Of a DNA stretch of 64,000 nt, positions 25,170 through 36,780 are shown piece by piece. The notes under the pieces were generated by a model. It saw nothing but the letters and a program-made list of their open reading frames with translations, did not search any database and had not been told where the DNA came from. Both the position numbers and the translations under genes were made by a program. Location of the stretch: contig MU400678.1 in assembly GCA_022578965.1 (NCBI GenBank), positions 1 through 64,000 on the forward strand, read 5' to 3'. The stretch comes from Xylaria sp. FL1777. Taxonomy: Eukaryota > Ascomycota > Sordariomycetes > Xylariales > Xylariaceae. How positions within the stretch are numbered: position 1 is the first letter of the stretch; the number at the start of each line of letters is the position of its first letter.

Positions 25170-27000
25170 ATTCTAAAGCTTCTTAAAATAAAGTTACTTA
25201 TAATATTTTGTTATACTATAAAATAGCTAAACATTAACTAACTATATAAGCTAGTGTTATTTTTAATAGCCTTTTTTTAAAACAAACTTTAATAATAAAC
25301 TAAAAATAAACTTAGCATAAATTATTTCTAGAACTAAGCTTAAGCAAACAACAATTATTTAATGCCTTAAATGCTAATACTTAACTGTTATAAATATAAA
25401 TTGTATAGCTTTTAGCTAAAATTAAAAAGCTAAAACAATAAGTTATGTAGCAAAAAAATAAAAGCAAACGAGTTGCTTTAAAATTAAAAATAGCTCGTAT
25501 TATTTCTATTTTATAATTAAGTAAACAAAAGAACTAAAGAACAATATTTTTAAAAAAACAAAGGAACTTTTTAAACCTTAAAAAATAATTCTGCAACTTA
25601 AGTTAAAAACAAAAATATAAGGATTTTAGTAATAATAACAACTTTTTATTCTTTAGCTTTAATAAAAAGCATAATTAAAAAAAACCCAAATATTAATTAC
25701 GTTAAAATTGCTTATATTATTATTAACGCTACTTATTTAAAGATGTTAATTTTAGCTAACTATTAAAGTTTAACTATAACTTTTTTAGCATAAAATTTAC
25801 TTATTAATATTAGCTAAAATAAATAAAAAAACTTTAAACTATTTTTAAAAAAGCTAATCAGAAATTTTGCTGCAATAAAAACAAAATCTTATATATGTAT
25901 AGCAATATAAACTAAAACTATAAAAATGTTTATTAATTAGCATTGCAAAAGTTATTAACTTTAAAAAAAGAACAATTTAAAACTAACTAAAAAATGTTTT
26001 TAAACTAAACTAAAACTTTGCTTAAGTAGTTTGCTTTTTTATAAGCTAACATAAGCATATAATTAAAACAAACAAGTTAACAAGCTAATTAAAACTTAAA
26101 GCTGTTTAATTAATACTTTGCTAGCATTAAACTTTAAAATGTTCACTAAAATAAAAGCAAAAAAGCTTTATTATACTACTAGAAATTAAGTATACTATTT
26201 TAGCAAAAGCTAATAAACTATTATAATTTATTGCTAATTATACGAGCTAATATAATTAATGTTACATAATAACGTTAAAAACTAATAACTAAGGAACAAC
26301 GCTTAAATTATAATAAAAAAAAACCAAAGTTAAATATTATTTAAACTATTAGTAAATTAACTTTAAATATTAAACAAAACTAAACTAGTAATTAGCATAC
26401 TAATACTAGCTATAAAAACAATAATATTAGTTTTAATAACTAAAACTACTATTACAAAAGCAATAATTATAATAATAGCTATAATAATAATAACCTAAAA
26501 TTTTATAAAGGCAATAATAACTATAAAAGCTAAAACTAATACTATAAAAGTAATAATACTAAAAGTTATAACTAGTACTAAAACTAAGAATACATAAATA
26601 ACTAAAGTAATAACAATAATATTTATACTTTAAAAAACTGTTATACTTTTAAAACCTTTTTAAATTAACCTTAAAATAACAATAAAAATAATTTAAATTT
26701 AAACTTTTATAAGAACTTTATTTGCTATAGCTATAAATAACTTAGCTATATTACTTTTAATTGTCTTTAGCTTAAAAGTAATAATAATAATAATAATAAC
26801 AAAAATAATAGATTTAGTAGCTATACTAGCTATAATAATAATATTATTTAAAAACAAACTATTTAAAAAATCTAAATAAATAAAAACTAAAACATAAATA
26901 AAAAAAACTAAAAATAATAATTAAAGTTTTATATACTTTTTTTATAAAAGCTATAATATTTTAACTTAAAAAACAAGTAATAAGCTTAGCACTAATTATA
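25170..27000 (+). pseudogene. C gag with Asn-rich linker and CCHC zinc knuckle
   Basis: Plus-strand gag region. At about 26390-26640 the reading is an Asn/Tyr/Lys/Ser-rich low-complexity linker built on AAT and TAT repeats. It leads into a zinc knuckle at 26723-26764, CYSYK*LSYITFNC, i.e. C-x2-C-x4-H-x4-C in which the second Cys and the His have become Tyr and one Gln is a stop. A second poly-Asn tract (AAT repeats, 26770-26840) follows. The N-terminal part (25170-26300) has no recognisable motif left and its start codon could not be fixed. Confidence 0.65.
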
Positions 27001-30000
27001 TTAGCTATAAGTTTTAAGCTAAAGTTACTATTTTATATATTTATTTTATGCCGTTTTTATACTTTTTGCATTATTTATTTTATTAGCTTTATAAAACTAC
27101 TTATTAAAACTTATATTAACTTTGATTTATGCGCTAAATATAACTATATTAGTTTTATTTTTGCCTTTTATTATAAATTGCAGCAAGCACTTTTTTATAT
27201 ATTTGCACTATAGCATGCTATTAAAAGTAAATTTTCTATTTATAAAGCTTATTAAGTTATTTGTAAATTAATTAATAGTTGTAATATTACTTGCAAAATT
27301 AAGCGTGCATATATAGCTATTAATTATAATTATTGCTTTAAAAGCAGCTTTTTTTTACTATTTTAGATTACTTTAAAAAATGAAAAAATTATACTAAATT
27401 TAAGCACTAATTAATGGTTTTTTAAATTATGCTGCTTTTAAGTAAAAATATTTAGCTTAACTAAGTTTATAAAAGCTTACTAAAACTAGGTTTGCTGCTA
27501 TGCTATTATTTAACTACTTAAACTTATATAGCTTAAAAAATTAAAAAAAAGCTTTAGTTATTTTAATTTTATAGCAATTTTAAAAGAGTTTTATAACTTA
27601 TTTAAGTTTTTTAATACTAGCAAAGCAAATATATTGCTATAATTAAAGCAAGAAAACTTTGTTATTAAGTTAAAAAAAAACGCAGTTATACTTTATTTTT
27701 TTATATATTTATTAGCTTAAAATAAGCTAAAAAAACTACAAAAATAGCTTAATAAAATGCTAAAAGCAAAAAAAATTAAAAAGTTTACTAGTTTTATTAG
27801 CACTTTAATTCTTTTTATACTTAAGAAAAATAAAAGCTTACGTTTATATATAAACTATAAAAAACTTAATTAAGTTACGCATAAAAATTAATATACTTTA
27901 TTACTTATTTTAAAGCTGCTTAATAAAATCTTAAAAGCTAAGATCTTTAGCAAAATTAACTTTAAGAATGCTTATTATTGCTTATATATTTAAAAAGAAA
28001 ATAAATAAAAAATAGCGTTTTATATACGTTATAACTACTATAAATTTTTAGTTATGCTTATAAGTTTATTAAATATTTTTGCTACTTTTTAAAGTTATAT
28101 ATAAAAAGCACTTAATAATATAATAAATATATTTTGTATTGCATATTTTAATAATATGCTTATTTTTTCCCTAAATAAAAATTCTTATATAAAACATGTT
28201 TAAAACATTATTAAAAAGCTATAAAAAGCAAAACTATACGTTAAGCTATTTAAGTACTAATTTTATTAAAAGAAAATTAAATTTTTAAGTTATATTATTT
28301 TTAGCCAAAAAATCAAAATAAACTTTTTACGTATAAATACTATTTAATAATAGCTTATATTAAATATTTATTAGGCGCTATAATAATTTTTAAGGTTTTA
28401 TAACTTTTACTGCTGTTTTATAAACAGGTATTTTTATATTATTGCGCTTTTGTTTAAGTATTTAAAAAAGAACGTAATAAAAACGAAAAAAAGTTAAATT
28501 TCTTTAAATAATTTTAGAAAAAAAGCTTTTAAAAACCTTTAAGATGTATTTAAGCAAGCTATTCTTTTTATACATTTTAACCCTAAAAAACAAATATTAC
28601 TAAAAATTAATTCTTTTAAAATAGCCCTTGCAGAAAATTTATTTTAGCAAAATAATTAAAGCATTTTTAAACTAGTTATGTTTTATTTTTAAAAGCTATT
28701 TAAAAAAAAAATATAGTATAATACGCTTAACTAAAAAATGCTTGCAATAATAAATTGCTTTAAGTATTAGCAGCATTATTTATAAAAAAGCAATTTACTA
28801 GTTAAAATATTAATTAATTATGCTAACCTTTAAGCGTTTATAAAAACGCTAAAGCTTAATAAAAAGCAAACTTATTAATGTTTATTATTAATTTCTTTTA
28901 ACTTTATTATTAAATATTAAGCAAGCAAAAAAAATAAAGCTAATTTTTTTTTGCGCTATTTTAATTATATAGCTATTTTGCTTAATAATATTAACATTTT
29001 TCTAACGTTAAAAAAAAAAGTTATAGTAGTATAACAAATTAAAGTTCTTAATTTATATTTTAATGCTTAAGTTAAAGCTTTATACTTTAAAGCTATACTT
29101 GCTAAAAAAGCTCTTTTTATTTAAGCAGTTATACGTTTGTATATATAAATAACTGCAGGCTTAAAGAAATTAAAAGATCTAAAGGCTTCTAAAAAGCTAA
29201 AAAACCTTATTTAAAAGATTTAAAAAAAAAACCCTAAATACTATACAATTATAAAACAATTAAAAGCAAAAAAGCTTATAAATCTTTAATAGTTAATAAA
29301 AAAATCTTTAGTTTGCTACAAAAACAAAATTTATATTTTTTTTAAAAAAGCTATACATTTTTAACTTATTAAGCTATATTATAATAATTTTTTAGCTAAA
29401 TACTTTAACTAAAGCTGCACTTTAGAACTACTATAACAAAAGTTCTACTAAAGCAATATAAAACTAAATATTAAAAAATATATACAAAGCTATGCAATTT
29501 GCTTTAAAACTAAAGCAAAATATTACTAAAAATATAGTAAACTTAACGTTTTATTAATACTTAATAAACTTATGCAAAAGCTATTTATAGACTTTATTAC
29601 AAGTTTATTAAAAACCTTTTATAAAAAAAAACTAATTAATGCTATTTTTATTATTATAAACAAATTTATTAAGCTTATATATTTATTTTTAGTTAATACT
29701 ATTATAACTTTAGTTAAGCTAACAGTTTTATTTTACTATAAAATCAAATATATTTATAATAGCTTAAAAAGCATTATTTTTAATAAAAGCTCTGTTTTTA
29801 TTAGCTAATTTTAGTTTAATTTATATTATTACTTAAAAGTTAAGCAAAAGCTTTTAGTAATATTTTATCCTAAAACTAATAAACAAACAAAACAAATAAA
29901 CTAAATAATTAAAAGCTATTTTAAGTGCTTTATAAATAGTAAATAAACTAATTAGCCTTAATTTTTATTTTAAGCTTTTTTTGCTATAAATTTTACTATT

Positions 30001-30434
30001 AATTTTATAACTAAACGATTATTTTTTAAAGCTTTATATAATTATATGCTAAAATTCCGTTTGTTCGTTAAAAATAACTTTATATTAAAAAGAATTTTAG
30101 CTATATAAAAACGTTTTAACAAGTTATAAACTATTAAAAACAAAATAACAAAGCAATAATAAATTATAACTAATAAATATATAAAACATTATAATAACAA
30201 ATATAAATTTATAACTTTTAAAACTAAGAACTTAGTAATATTATTAATAAAAAATATTAAGTTTAAAAATAAAAAGTTAGCGTTTAAGTTTATTAAACTT
30301 TTTTAAATTCTTTTTATAGTTAGTTTATAAGCATATTATATTAATTTTTTAAAACAATATAGCTGCTTTTATTTTGTTTTCTTAATTTAGTTATTTAAGC
30401 TTTAAAAAGCTAAACATAAGTATAGTTTATTTAT
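27001..30434 (+). pseudogene. C pol: RT, RNase H, integrase, GPY/F
   Basis: RT at about 27560-28340: KKNKSLRLYINYKKLN, KIFSKINFKNAYY, KIAFYTRYNYYKFLVML, and FCIAYFNNMLIF (28130-28165), the YxDD box with both Asp read as Asn at 28150-28155. RNase H at about 28500-28990. Integrase zinc-binding part at about 29380-29520 (YYNNFLAKYF, SYAICFKTKAKYY). The integrase core is at about 29560-29960 and includes an intact 78-codon stretch (29572-29808): DFITSLLKTF keeps the first catalytic Asp, IIFNKSSVFIS has Asn for the second, and NKQTKQIN*IIKSYF has Lys for the catalytic Glu. GPY/F at about 30180-30400 (FKTKNLVILLIKNIKF, KLAFKFIKLF). Protease, expected upstream of about 27150, is not readable. Confidence 0.88.
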
Positions 30435-30439
30435 GTTAA

Positions 30440-30962
30440 TGTAACGGACCTATTATACATTAATATAACGGGTTTGCCCTTAGGGTTTTAATTTGCAAGT
30501 AATAATAAGATTTTTAGCGGTAGTCCATTAGAAAGGTTTTTAGAGAACTTCTACTACTGTGCATTAATAGAGGTCTTAAAAGATTAAAAGTAATAAGTAT
30601 ATTAATGCTTAGTAGTTATAAAGAAATAAAATTAATAGCTAAAAAGCTAAAAACTAAATAAGTAATTAAATATAAAAAGTATATAATTATATAAACAAAA
30701 AAAACAGTAGTAATAATTTATAAACGTTTTTTTTTTTAATAAACTTAACGTTATATTGTTTTAAGTCTAAAGCTTAATAAATTTAACGCTTAAGTTTGTT
30801 AAGTTTAAGGCTTAATAAACTTAACGCTTAAGTTTGTTAAGTTTATATATTAAACCCTTATAATAGTTTAAATATATATCTTTTTAACAAATAAGACTTC
30901 TTTTACGTATGCTTTTTTTATATATGGCTTTTTAACTAGCTTAGTTAGCTTATTTTATAATA
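30440..30962 (-). repeat. B2 3' LTR (left), 523 bp
   Basis: It starts TGTAACGGACCTATTATAC, the least altered start of all six LTRs together with the A1 left copy, and ends ATAATA. It contains the same three 38-bp palindromic units as B1. The minus-strand polypurine tract (GAGAAAAAGAATAA) is at 30963-30976. Confidence 0.94.
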
Positions 30963-31062
30963 TTATTCTTTTTCTCTTGTAATTATTGTTTTAACAATTC
31001 TATATTTCTTTTTTTGTAAGTTTTTTTTTTTTATTTCTTTTTTTCCGTTCCTTGTGTTTATT

Positions 31063-31610
31063 ATGTTTAGTAAAGTCTCTAAAAAACCTCGCTTATTGCA
31101 TTCCGAACAAAAGGCTTAACAAAACTTTGCTTTGCTTTCTTCTATTAAATTAAAATCAATTAAAATAGCTTTATGCTTCTGCTGCAATTATTATAGTACA
31201 AAATGTTTAATGTTAAAATTTAACTTTAATTAATATGTTAAATATATTGCAGCTAAACAAACAAATTGCAATACTAAAGGTTTGTTTTTTAAGCAAATGC
31301 AGCAGCTTATTTTTTAGCACAAAAAGCTAAAAAATAAACTAAACACGCTAATAAAAAAGCATAAAAAAATAAGTGCAAAAATCTGCCGTTTTAAGCAACA
31401 AAAAAAATTATAGCAAAAAAAAATAGCTACTGCTATAATTTGTAGTTTAAGTAGTTTAAAAAAGCTTAAGCAAGTTAAAACAAAAAAGCGTTATATAGCT
31501 AAAAAATAAAAATAGCATATTAAAACAGCATAGCTATTATTAGTTGTTCTTTTAAAGTTTAATTAAAACGTACTAAACGCTTCGTTTAAAGTTAACCTTT
31601 TTTTTTTAGC
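31063..31610 (+). pseudogene. Antisense Cys-rich/coiled-coil ORF of B2
   Basis: Third copy of this frame, from ATG 31063: MFSKVSKKPRLLHSEQKA, then ALCFCCNYYSTKCLM with CxxC preserved, a TNCNTKG segment, and a Lys/Gln-rich coiled-coil-like part (LKNKLNTLIKKHKKISAKIC). The in-frame stops I read are again TAA/TAG at presumed Gln or Trp. It is the least decayed of the three copies near its N-terminus, which makes the Cys pattern clearest here. Confidence 0.62.
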
Positions 31611-31634
31611 TTTAGCCGGTTAAAATATTAACAG

Positions 31635-34600
31635 TAGAACTAGTTTACAATTTTTTTAGCGGTTTTTAAGTGTTTTGTAAGTTCTTAAGTATTGTTAGCA
31701 TATAAATATTTTTTCTATTTAATAAAATATTTAATATTGTTATTATTTTAACAAAAATCTAGTATATCTTTAATTTTATAGATGTTTTAATCTGTTTTTA
31801 TTTTTAGTTATATTTTAATAAGTGTTTTAATAAGTACTAGTTCTAGTAAAAAAATATAAAAAACAGGGTAAATTTGCATGTTCTTTAATAATAACAGTTT
31901 ATAGTTAATAAATAAAATAATTTCTTTAATTTTAAAAGGGCCAAGTTTTTTAAATTCTAATTTATTGCTTAGTTGTTTTGTTTTAATTTAAAAAATATTA
32001 ATGTTTGCATTTTGTTTTTATTGTTATAAGTAAACTTTATTTCTTTTTTTAAAAGTTAGTTCTTTAGTTTGTTTTTTGTTATAGTATATTAACATTTGTT
32101 GTTATAAAAACTAAAAACGTAGTTATAGTTTAGCTTATAGCGTTTTAATTTCTGTTGCAATAGTTTTTACTTAAGGTGTTATAATTAAAATAGCAAGTGT
32201 TTTTATTAATGTTTTTTTTTGTTTTTTAATAGTTGCTTGCTATTTATAAACAGCTTTATATAAAAATATGTTTATATCTTTGTTTATTAATATATTATAT
32301 AAGATTTATGCTATTAGTAATAGTTTTACTTAATTGTTTTATTAGTAGTTAATATAACTTTATAAATACTGTTTTAGTATTTAGTTTAATTTTTTTGTTT
32401 GTTTGTTAGTTTATAAGTAGTAAGCAGTTAAAAACTTTAGTTTAATACTAATAAGCTTAAAAAAACTAGTTTTAAACTTAAAAGTAAACAATTTATTTTA
32501 GTTTAAAACAATTTTTTTTAATAGCTTATGTTTGTTTAAGTATTAGTGTATAAAAGCGTATACAAATTATTTAACTATTATATTTTCTTTAAATAGTAAA
32601 AAGTAGGCATACTTAATAAGTTTATTAATAATAACTTATATTTTATTATACTATACTTTTATAACTAGATTAGTTAATAAAAGTAGTGCTATAATAAAAT
32701 CTTAAGCAATAGTGTGCTATGCTTGTTTAGGTATTTATATAAGTTATAGCAGTTCATAAAGCTTATGTTAAGCTGCTTTAGCTTTGTTGCAAATATTGCA
32801 TTTTCTTATAATAGACTTAACTATGCTTTATAGTCCTAAAAAGTTGTATTTTTTTTATAGTTGTTTAACTGTTTTTGTTGCTTTTTAGTGTTTATGTAAT
32901 AAGTATTTATAGAATCTATAATATATTCTTAGTATTTCGTTTAAGATTTTCTTTGCAATTTTTCTAATTTTTTTGCTTTGTTTTTTACTTTTTTACTTAA
33001 TAGTCTTTACTTTTTATTAAATTAAAGGGTTGCTAGTCTTTAACTATAGTATTCTTAAAATAATGTTATAATTAAATATATTAGCAATATTTAATATAAT
33101 TTGTTTTTTGTGTTTTTATATAAATACATTAAAAGGCTTAGTTTTTTTAAGTATGCAATTATTATTATAGCTAGAAGTGCTTTTATTAAATCCTTTAATC
33201 CTTTAGGATCTTTGCTTATATTTCTAAGGAATTTTATCTTGTTTTGCTACTTTAAGTAAAATTATGTTAGCTTATGCTTTTAAGTTAATTAAAGTGTTAT
33301 ATTTTCTTTTTTAATATATAAGTTTAACTTTGAATTAATTTCTTTAATTATTATATTAAACTTTACGTAAAGCTTTAGTTTTTTTAGCTATTTGCTGCTT
33401 TTTTAGCAAATGCTTATTTTGTTTTTTGATTTTCTTTTATAAAATGTTTAAATGCTTGTTTTACTTAACACTTTAAATATTATTATATTTTGTTTTATTT
33501 TTGCTTTTAATTAAGCTTTAAATTATAGTTTTTAAGCTTTTTTGCTTTTAGTAACCATTTTTTAGTACAATTATGCTTTAATTAGCTAGTAATATTTATA
33601 GCAGTTATTTTTACATTTCTTTAAAATAGTATTATAAGTATAATTAAAATTTTTTTTAAATGTTGCAAATTTTTATAAATCTTTATAATAAACTATAGTT
33701 ATAACTAACCACTTTAATTTATAAAAGTTCCATATTTTTGTTTTTGCAATTTGTTTAAAAAATTAATTGTTCTTTAATTTATTAAGTAAATATTAATAAT
33801 AACAGTATACTACACAGCAATTTTATAGTACTTTATTATATCCTAGATTTTTTAGTTATAAAATATTATTATTGTTTTTTATTATAGTTTTATTATAGTA
33901 ATAACTTTTAGTAATTAGTTAAATTATTAGCTTTGGTTTTTAAAATATATTAGTTTTTGTACTAATTATTAATGCTTTTTTGTTTTGTTATATTTAAAGC
34001 AGTTTAAGCTATAAAAATACTTCGTTTATTTTTATTAGTTTTTTTTTTGTAGTGTTTTTTATAGCTTTTAGTTTTATTTGTTTTTGTTTTAAAGTTTTAT
34101 AAGTTTTATTTCTTTAAGTTTATTTAGCAATTAAATACTTTAGTAATTTATAGTTAGTTTAATAACTATACTATTTATAATTATAGTTTTGTTTTTTTAA
34201 ATAAAACTTTTCTTTAAGCTATATTTTAAGCTTTAATAGTTTAAAGTTTTTATAGTTTTATAAGTTTACTAACTATATTAACTTACTACTTTTTATTATT
34301 TGCTACTTTTAATTAAACTATTTTTTTAAGTTATATATTAAATAATTTTAATTGTTTATATAGCAAATATATTTTTTTGCAATTTGTTTTAATAACTATA
34401 AAGCTTTTAAATAATATTTATATGTTTGTTTATTTTAACTTATATAAATAAAACATTTAGATTTATTTAGTATAGCATTTTTGTTTTAACTTAAAATAGC
34501 AACTTTATACTTTTGCTTTAAAAATGTATTTTTTAAGTTGCTTTATTGTTTTTTGTTGTTTTAGACTTTTATAACTTGTACTTTTTTTTTAAGCTAAAAG

Positions 34601-36031
34601 ATTTTTTTTTTTTTGTAGCTTTTTTTTCCGTTCTTTTTTTTAAATTAGCATTATTTTTAAAAGTGTTTTTTTTTTTGCAGTTATAATATTTAACTTTAAA
34701 CATGTTTTAAAGTTATTATTTTTAAACTTTATTAATTTGTTTAGATTTTTGTTTAATACTTTCTTAAGTGTTCTTTTTCTTGTTTTTTTTAGTTTTTTTA
34801 GTTTTAAAGTACTAATTAAATAATTATTAATTAATTATAATAGCTATATTAATATATATATTAATTTTTGCTAGTTTATTTATTTTGCATAGTTTGTTTT
34901 AAACTTAGGTTTTAAGTTTACTATAAAATAAATAAAACAGTACAAGCTTAAGCAATTTTAAGATTGCTGCTAATCGTTTAAATTTTATAGCGTAATTTAC
35001 TGTTACTTTTGTTTATTTTAAGCAATAAAGTGCTTTTTTTACGTGTTCTGCTTTTTAAGTATTTTTAAATAATGCTTTTATTTAATTTTTAAACTTAACG
35101 TAGTTTTTAAAAATTTTTTTTGTTTCCGGTTTAAAGTTAGTTAATTTATTAGCTTTTAAAAAATTTTTTAAAATAAGTTAAAACTATTTTAGTACTTTTT
35201 CTAACAAAAATTATAAAATAATTATTATTTTTTAGTTCTTTTTTATAATAATAGTTAAATGCTATTTTAAATAAAGTTTAACGTAAATTAAAAAAGCTTT
35301 TATATTTATAAATTTATTATAAAGTTTTAAAGCAATAAGTTTAAAACTTTTAATGTTTAGCATTTTTAATATTATAAAAAATCCTAATAATAAAAGCAGC
35401 AGTAGTAGTAAAAAGTTAGGTTTTTTATTTTAAGTTATTACTTTAAGTGTAGTAGTAATAAATATAAGCATTAGATTTGCTAATAGTAATATTAGCGTTA
35501 GTTATAATATAATTACTTATTTAAAACCTTAATTTATTATTATAGTAGTAATTATTACTGCTGCTTTAATTACTATAGCTAATGTTTACGCTAGTTTAAA
35601 AGTTATAACGTTTAATATTTAAGCTATTTTTTAAGTTAAAGCAACTAGTTTACTTTGTAGCACTAGTATTAGCGTTAGTTTTTTTTTACTACTGCTGTTT
35701 AATTTTTTTTTTTTTACTATTGCTTTTTTTTTAATAAAAGTAGCTAGTAAAAGTGCTAAAGTTTATTGTTTTAGTACGTTGCTAGTTCTAAAAATCTTTA
35801 AAATTTTTAAACTTAATTCTTGATTTTTTGTTTTTAGTAGTATAACCTAAATTTAGTTTATTAATTATTAAGTAAAGTTTACTTATGTAATGCTATTTAG
35901 CATTTTTGTTTTTTAAATATCCTTTAAGTATGCTTTTAAAAGTTTATTTTATAAACTAATTATTACTTAACTTTTTTATATTAATATTTGCTTTTATATG
36001 CTAAGTTTTATTAATTAAAAAGCTATTAAAG
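31635..36031 (-). pseudogene. B2 gag-pol remnant with RT deleted
   Basis: Minus-strand parts in order from the left: chromodomain 31635-31815, GPY/F 31855-32030, integrase core about 32100-32770 and part of the integrase zinc-binding region to about 32910. Then comes the deletion junction (plus strand ...TTTATAGAAT joined to CTATAATATATTC). Next is the region upstream of RT, then gag, with a CCHC knuckle at 34648-34688 in which the first Cys is Tyr and the His is retained. The 5' LTR follows at 36032. No RT active site is present, so this copy could at most have moved with help from another element. Confidence 0.85.
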
Positions 36032-36554
36032 TATAACAAACTTATTATATATTAATATAACAGGTTTGCTTTTAAGGTTTTAATTTGTAAGTAATAATAG
36101 AATTCTTAGCAGTAGTTTATTAAAGAAGTTTTCGGAAAACTTCTATTATTATACATTAATAGAGGTCTTAAGGAATTAAAAGTAATAAGTGTATTAATGC
36201 TTAACAGTTATAAAAAAATAAAATTAATAGCTAAAAAGCTAAAAACTAAATAAATAACTAAATATAAAAAGTATATAATTATATAAACAAAAAAAACAAT
36301 AGTAGTAATTTATAAACGTTCTTTTTTTTAATAAACTTAATGCTATATTGTTTTAAGTCTAAAGCTTAATAGACTTAACGCTTAAGTTCGTTAAGTTTAA
36401 GGCTTAATAAACTTAACGCTTAAGTTTATTAAGTCTATGCATTAAACCCTTATAGTGGTTTAAATATATATCTTTCTAACGAATAGAACTTTTTTTACGC
36501 ATGCTTTCTTTATACATAGCCTCCTAACTAGCCTGGTTAGCCTATTTTGTAACA
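36032..36554 (-). repeat. B2 5' LTR (right), 523 bp
   Basis: It starts TATAACAAACT and ends GTAACA. The right end is less RIP-mutated (TTACGCATGCTTTC, AGCCTCCTAACTAGCCTGG) than the corresponding end of the left LTR. Target duplication GTTAA at 36555-36559. Confidence 0.94.
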
Positions 36555-36559
36555 GTTAA

Positions 36560-36780
36560 ACCTTAAAAATAAGTTAAAAAAATAAAAAATTAAAAATATA
36601 ATAAGTAAAATAACTTATAATAAAAAAAAATATTATTTTATTAAGTAAAAAAGCTAGCTAACTAAGTATAATTAATAAATATTTATTACTAATATTATAG
36701 CTTTTAAAGCAATTAAAAACTTTAAAAAGCGCTTAAATTACAAAAAAAAAGCAAAGCTATTAAGCTAATAAAATAGTACT
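36560..36780 (+). pseudogene. C chromodomain (end of pol)
   Basis: Directly after B2 the plus strand reads KIKNIISKITYNKKKYYFIK, then *KS*LTKYN**IFITNIIAF and KAIKNFKKRLNYKKK. This follows the chromodomain plan: I/V-L/I-x-x-R, KKxYYVKWKGW, EYNxW, and a helix. The two Trp of the KWKGW core and the Trp after YN are stops (TGG to TAA/TAG), so the aromatic cage is destroyed. It is the missing C-terminus of the pol that ends at 30434 and confirms that C is a chromovirus. Confidence 0.82.

Larger units (their letters stand above)
30440..36554 (-). mobile_element. Element B2: internally deleted chromovirus nested in C
   Basis: Paired 523-bp LTRs (30440-30962 and 36032-36554) and exact target duplication GTTAA (30435-30439 and 36555-36559). 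Length 6115 bp, 1631 bp shorter than B1. Alignment by eye places a single internal deletion at 32911-32915, corresponding to B1 about 14505-16135. It removes the start of integrase, RNase H and nearly all of RT. Otherwise it is collinear with B1 and in the same orientation. It sits in C between the GPY/F segment and the chromodomain, and removing it restores that frame. Confidence 0.95.
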
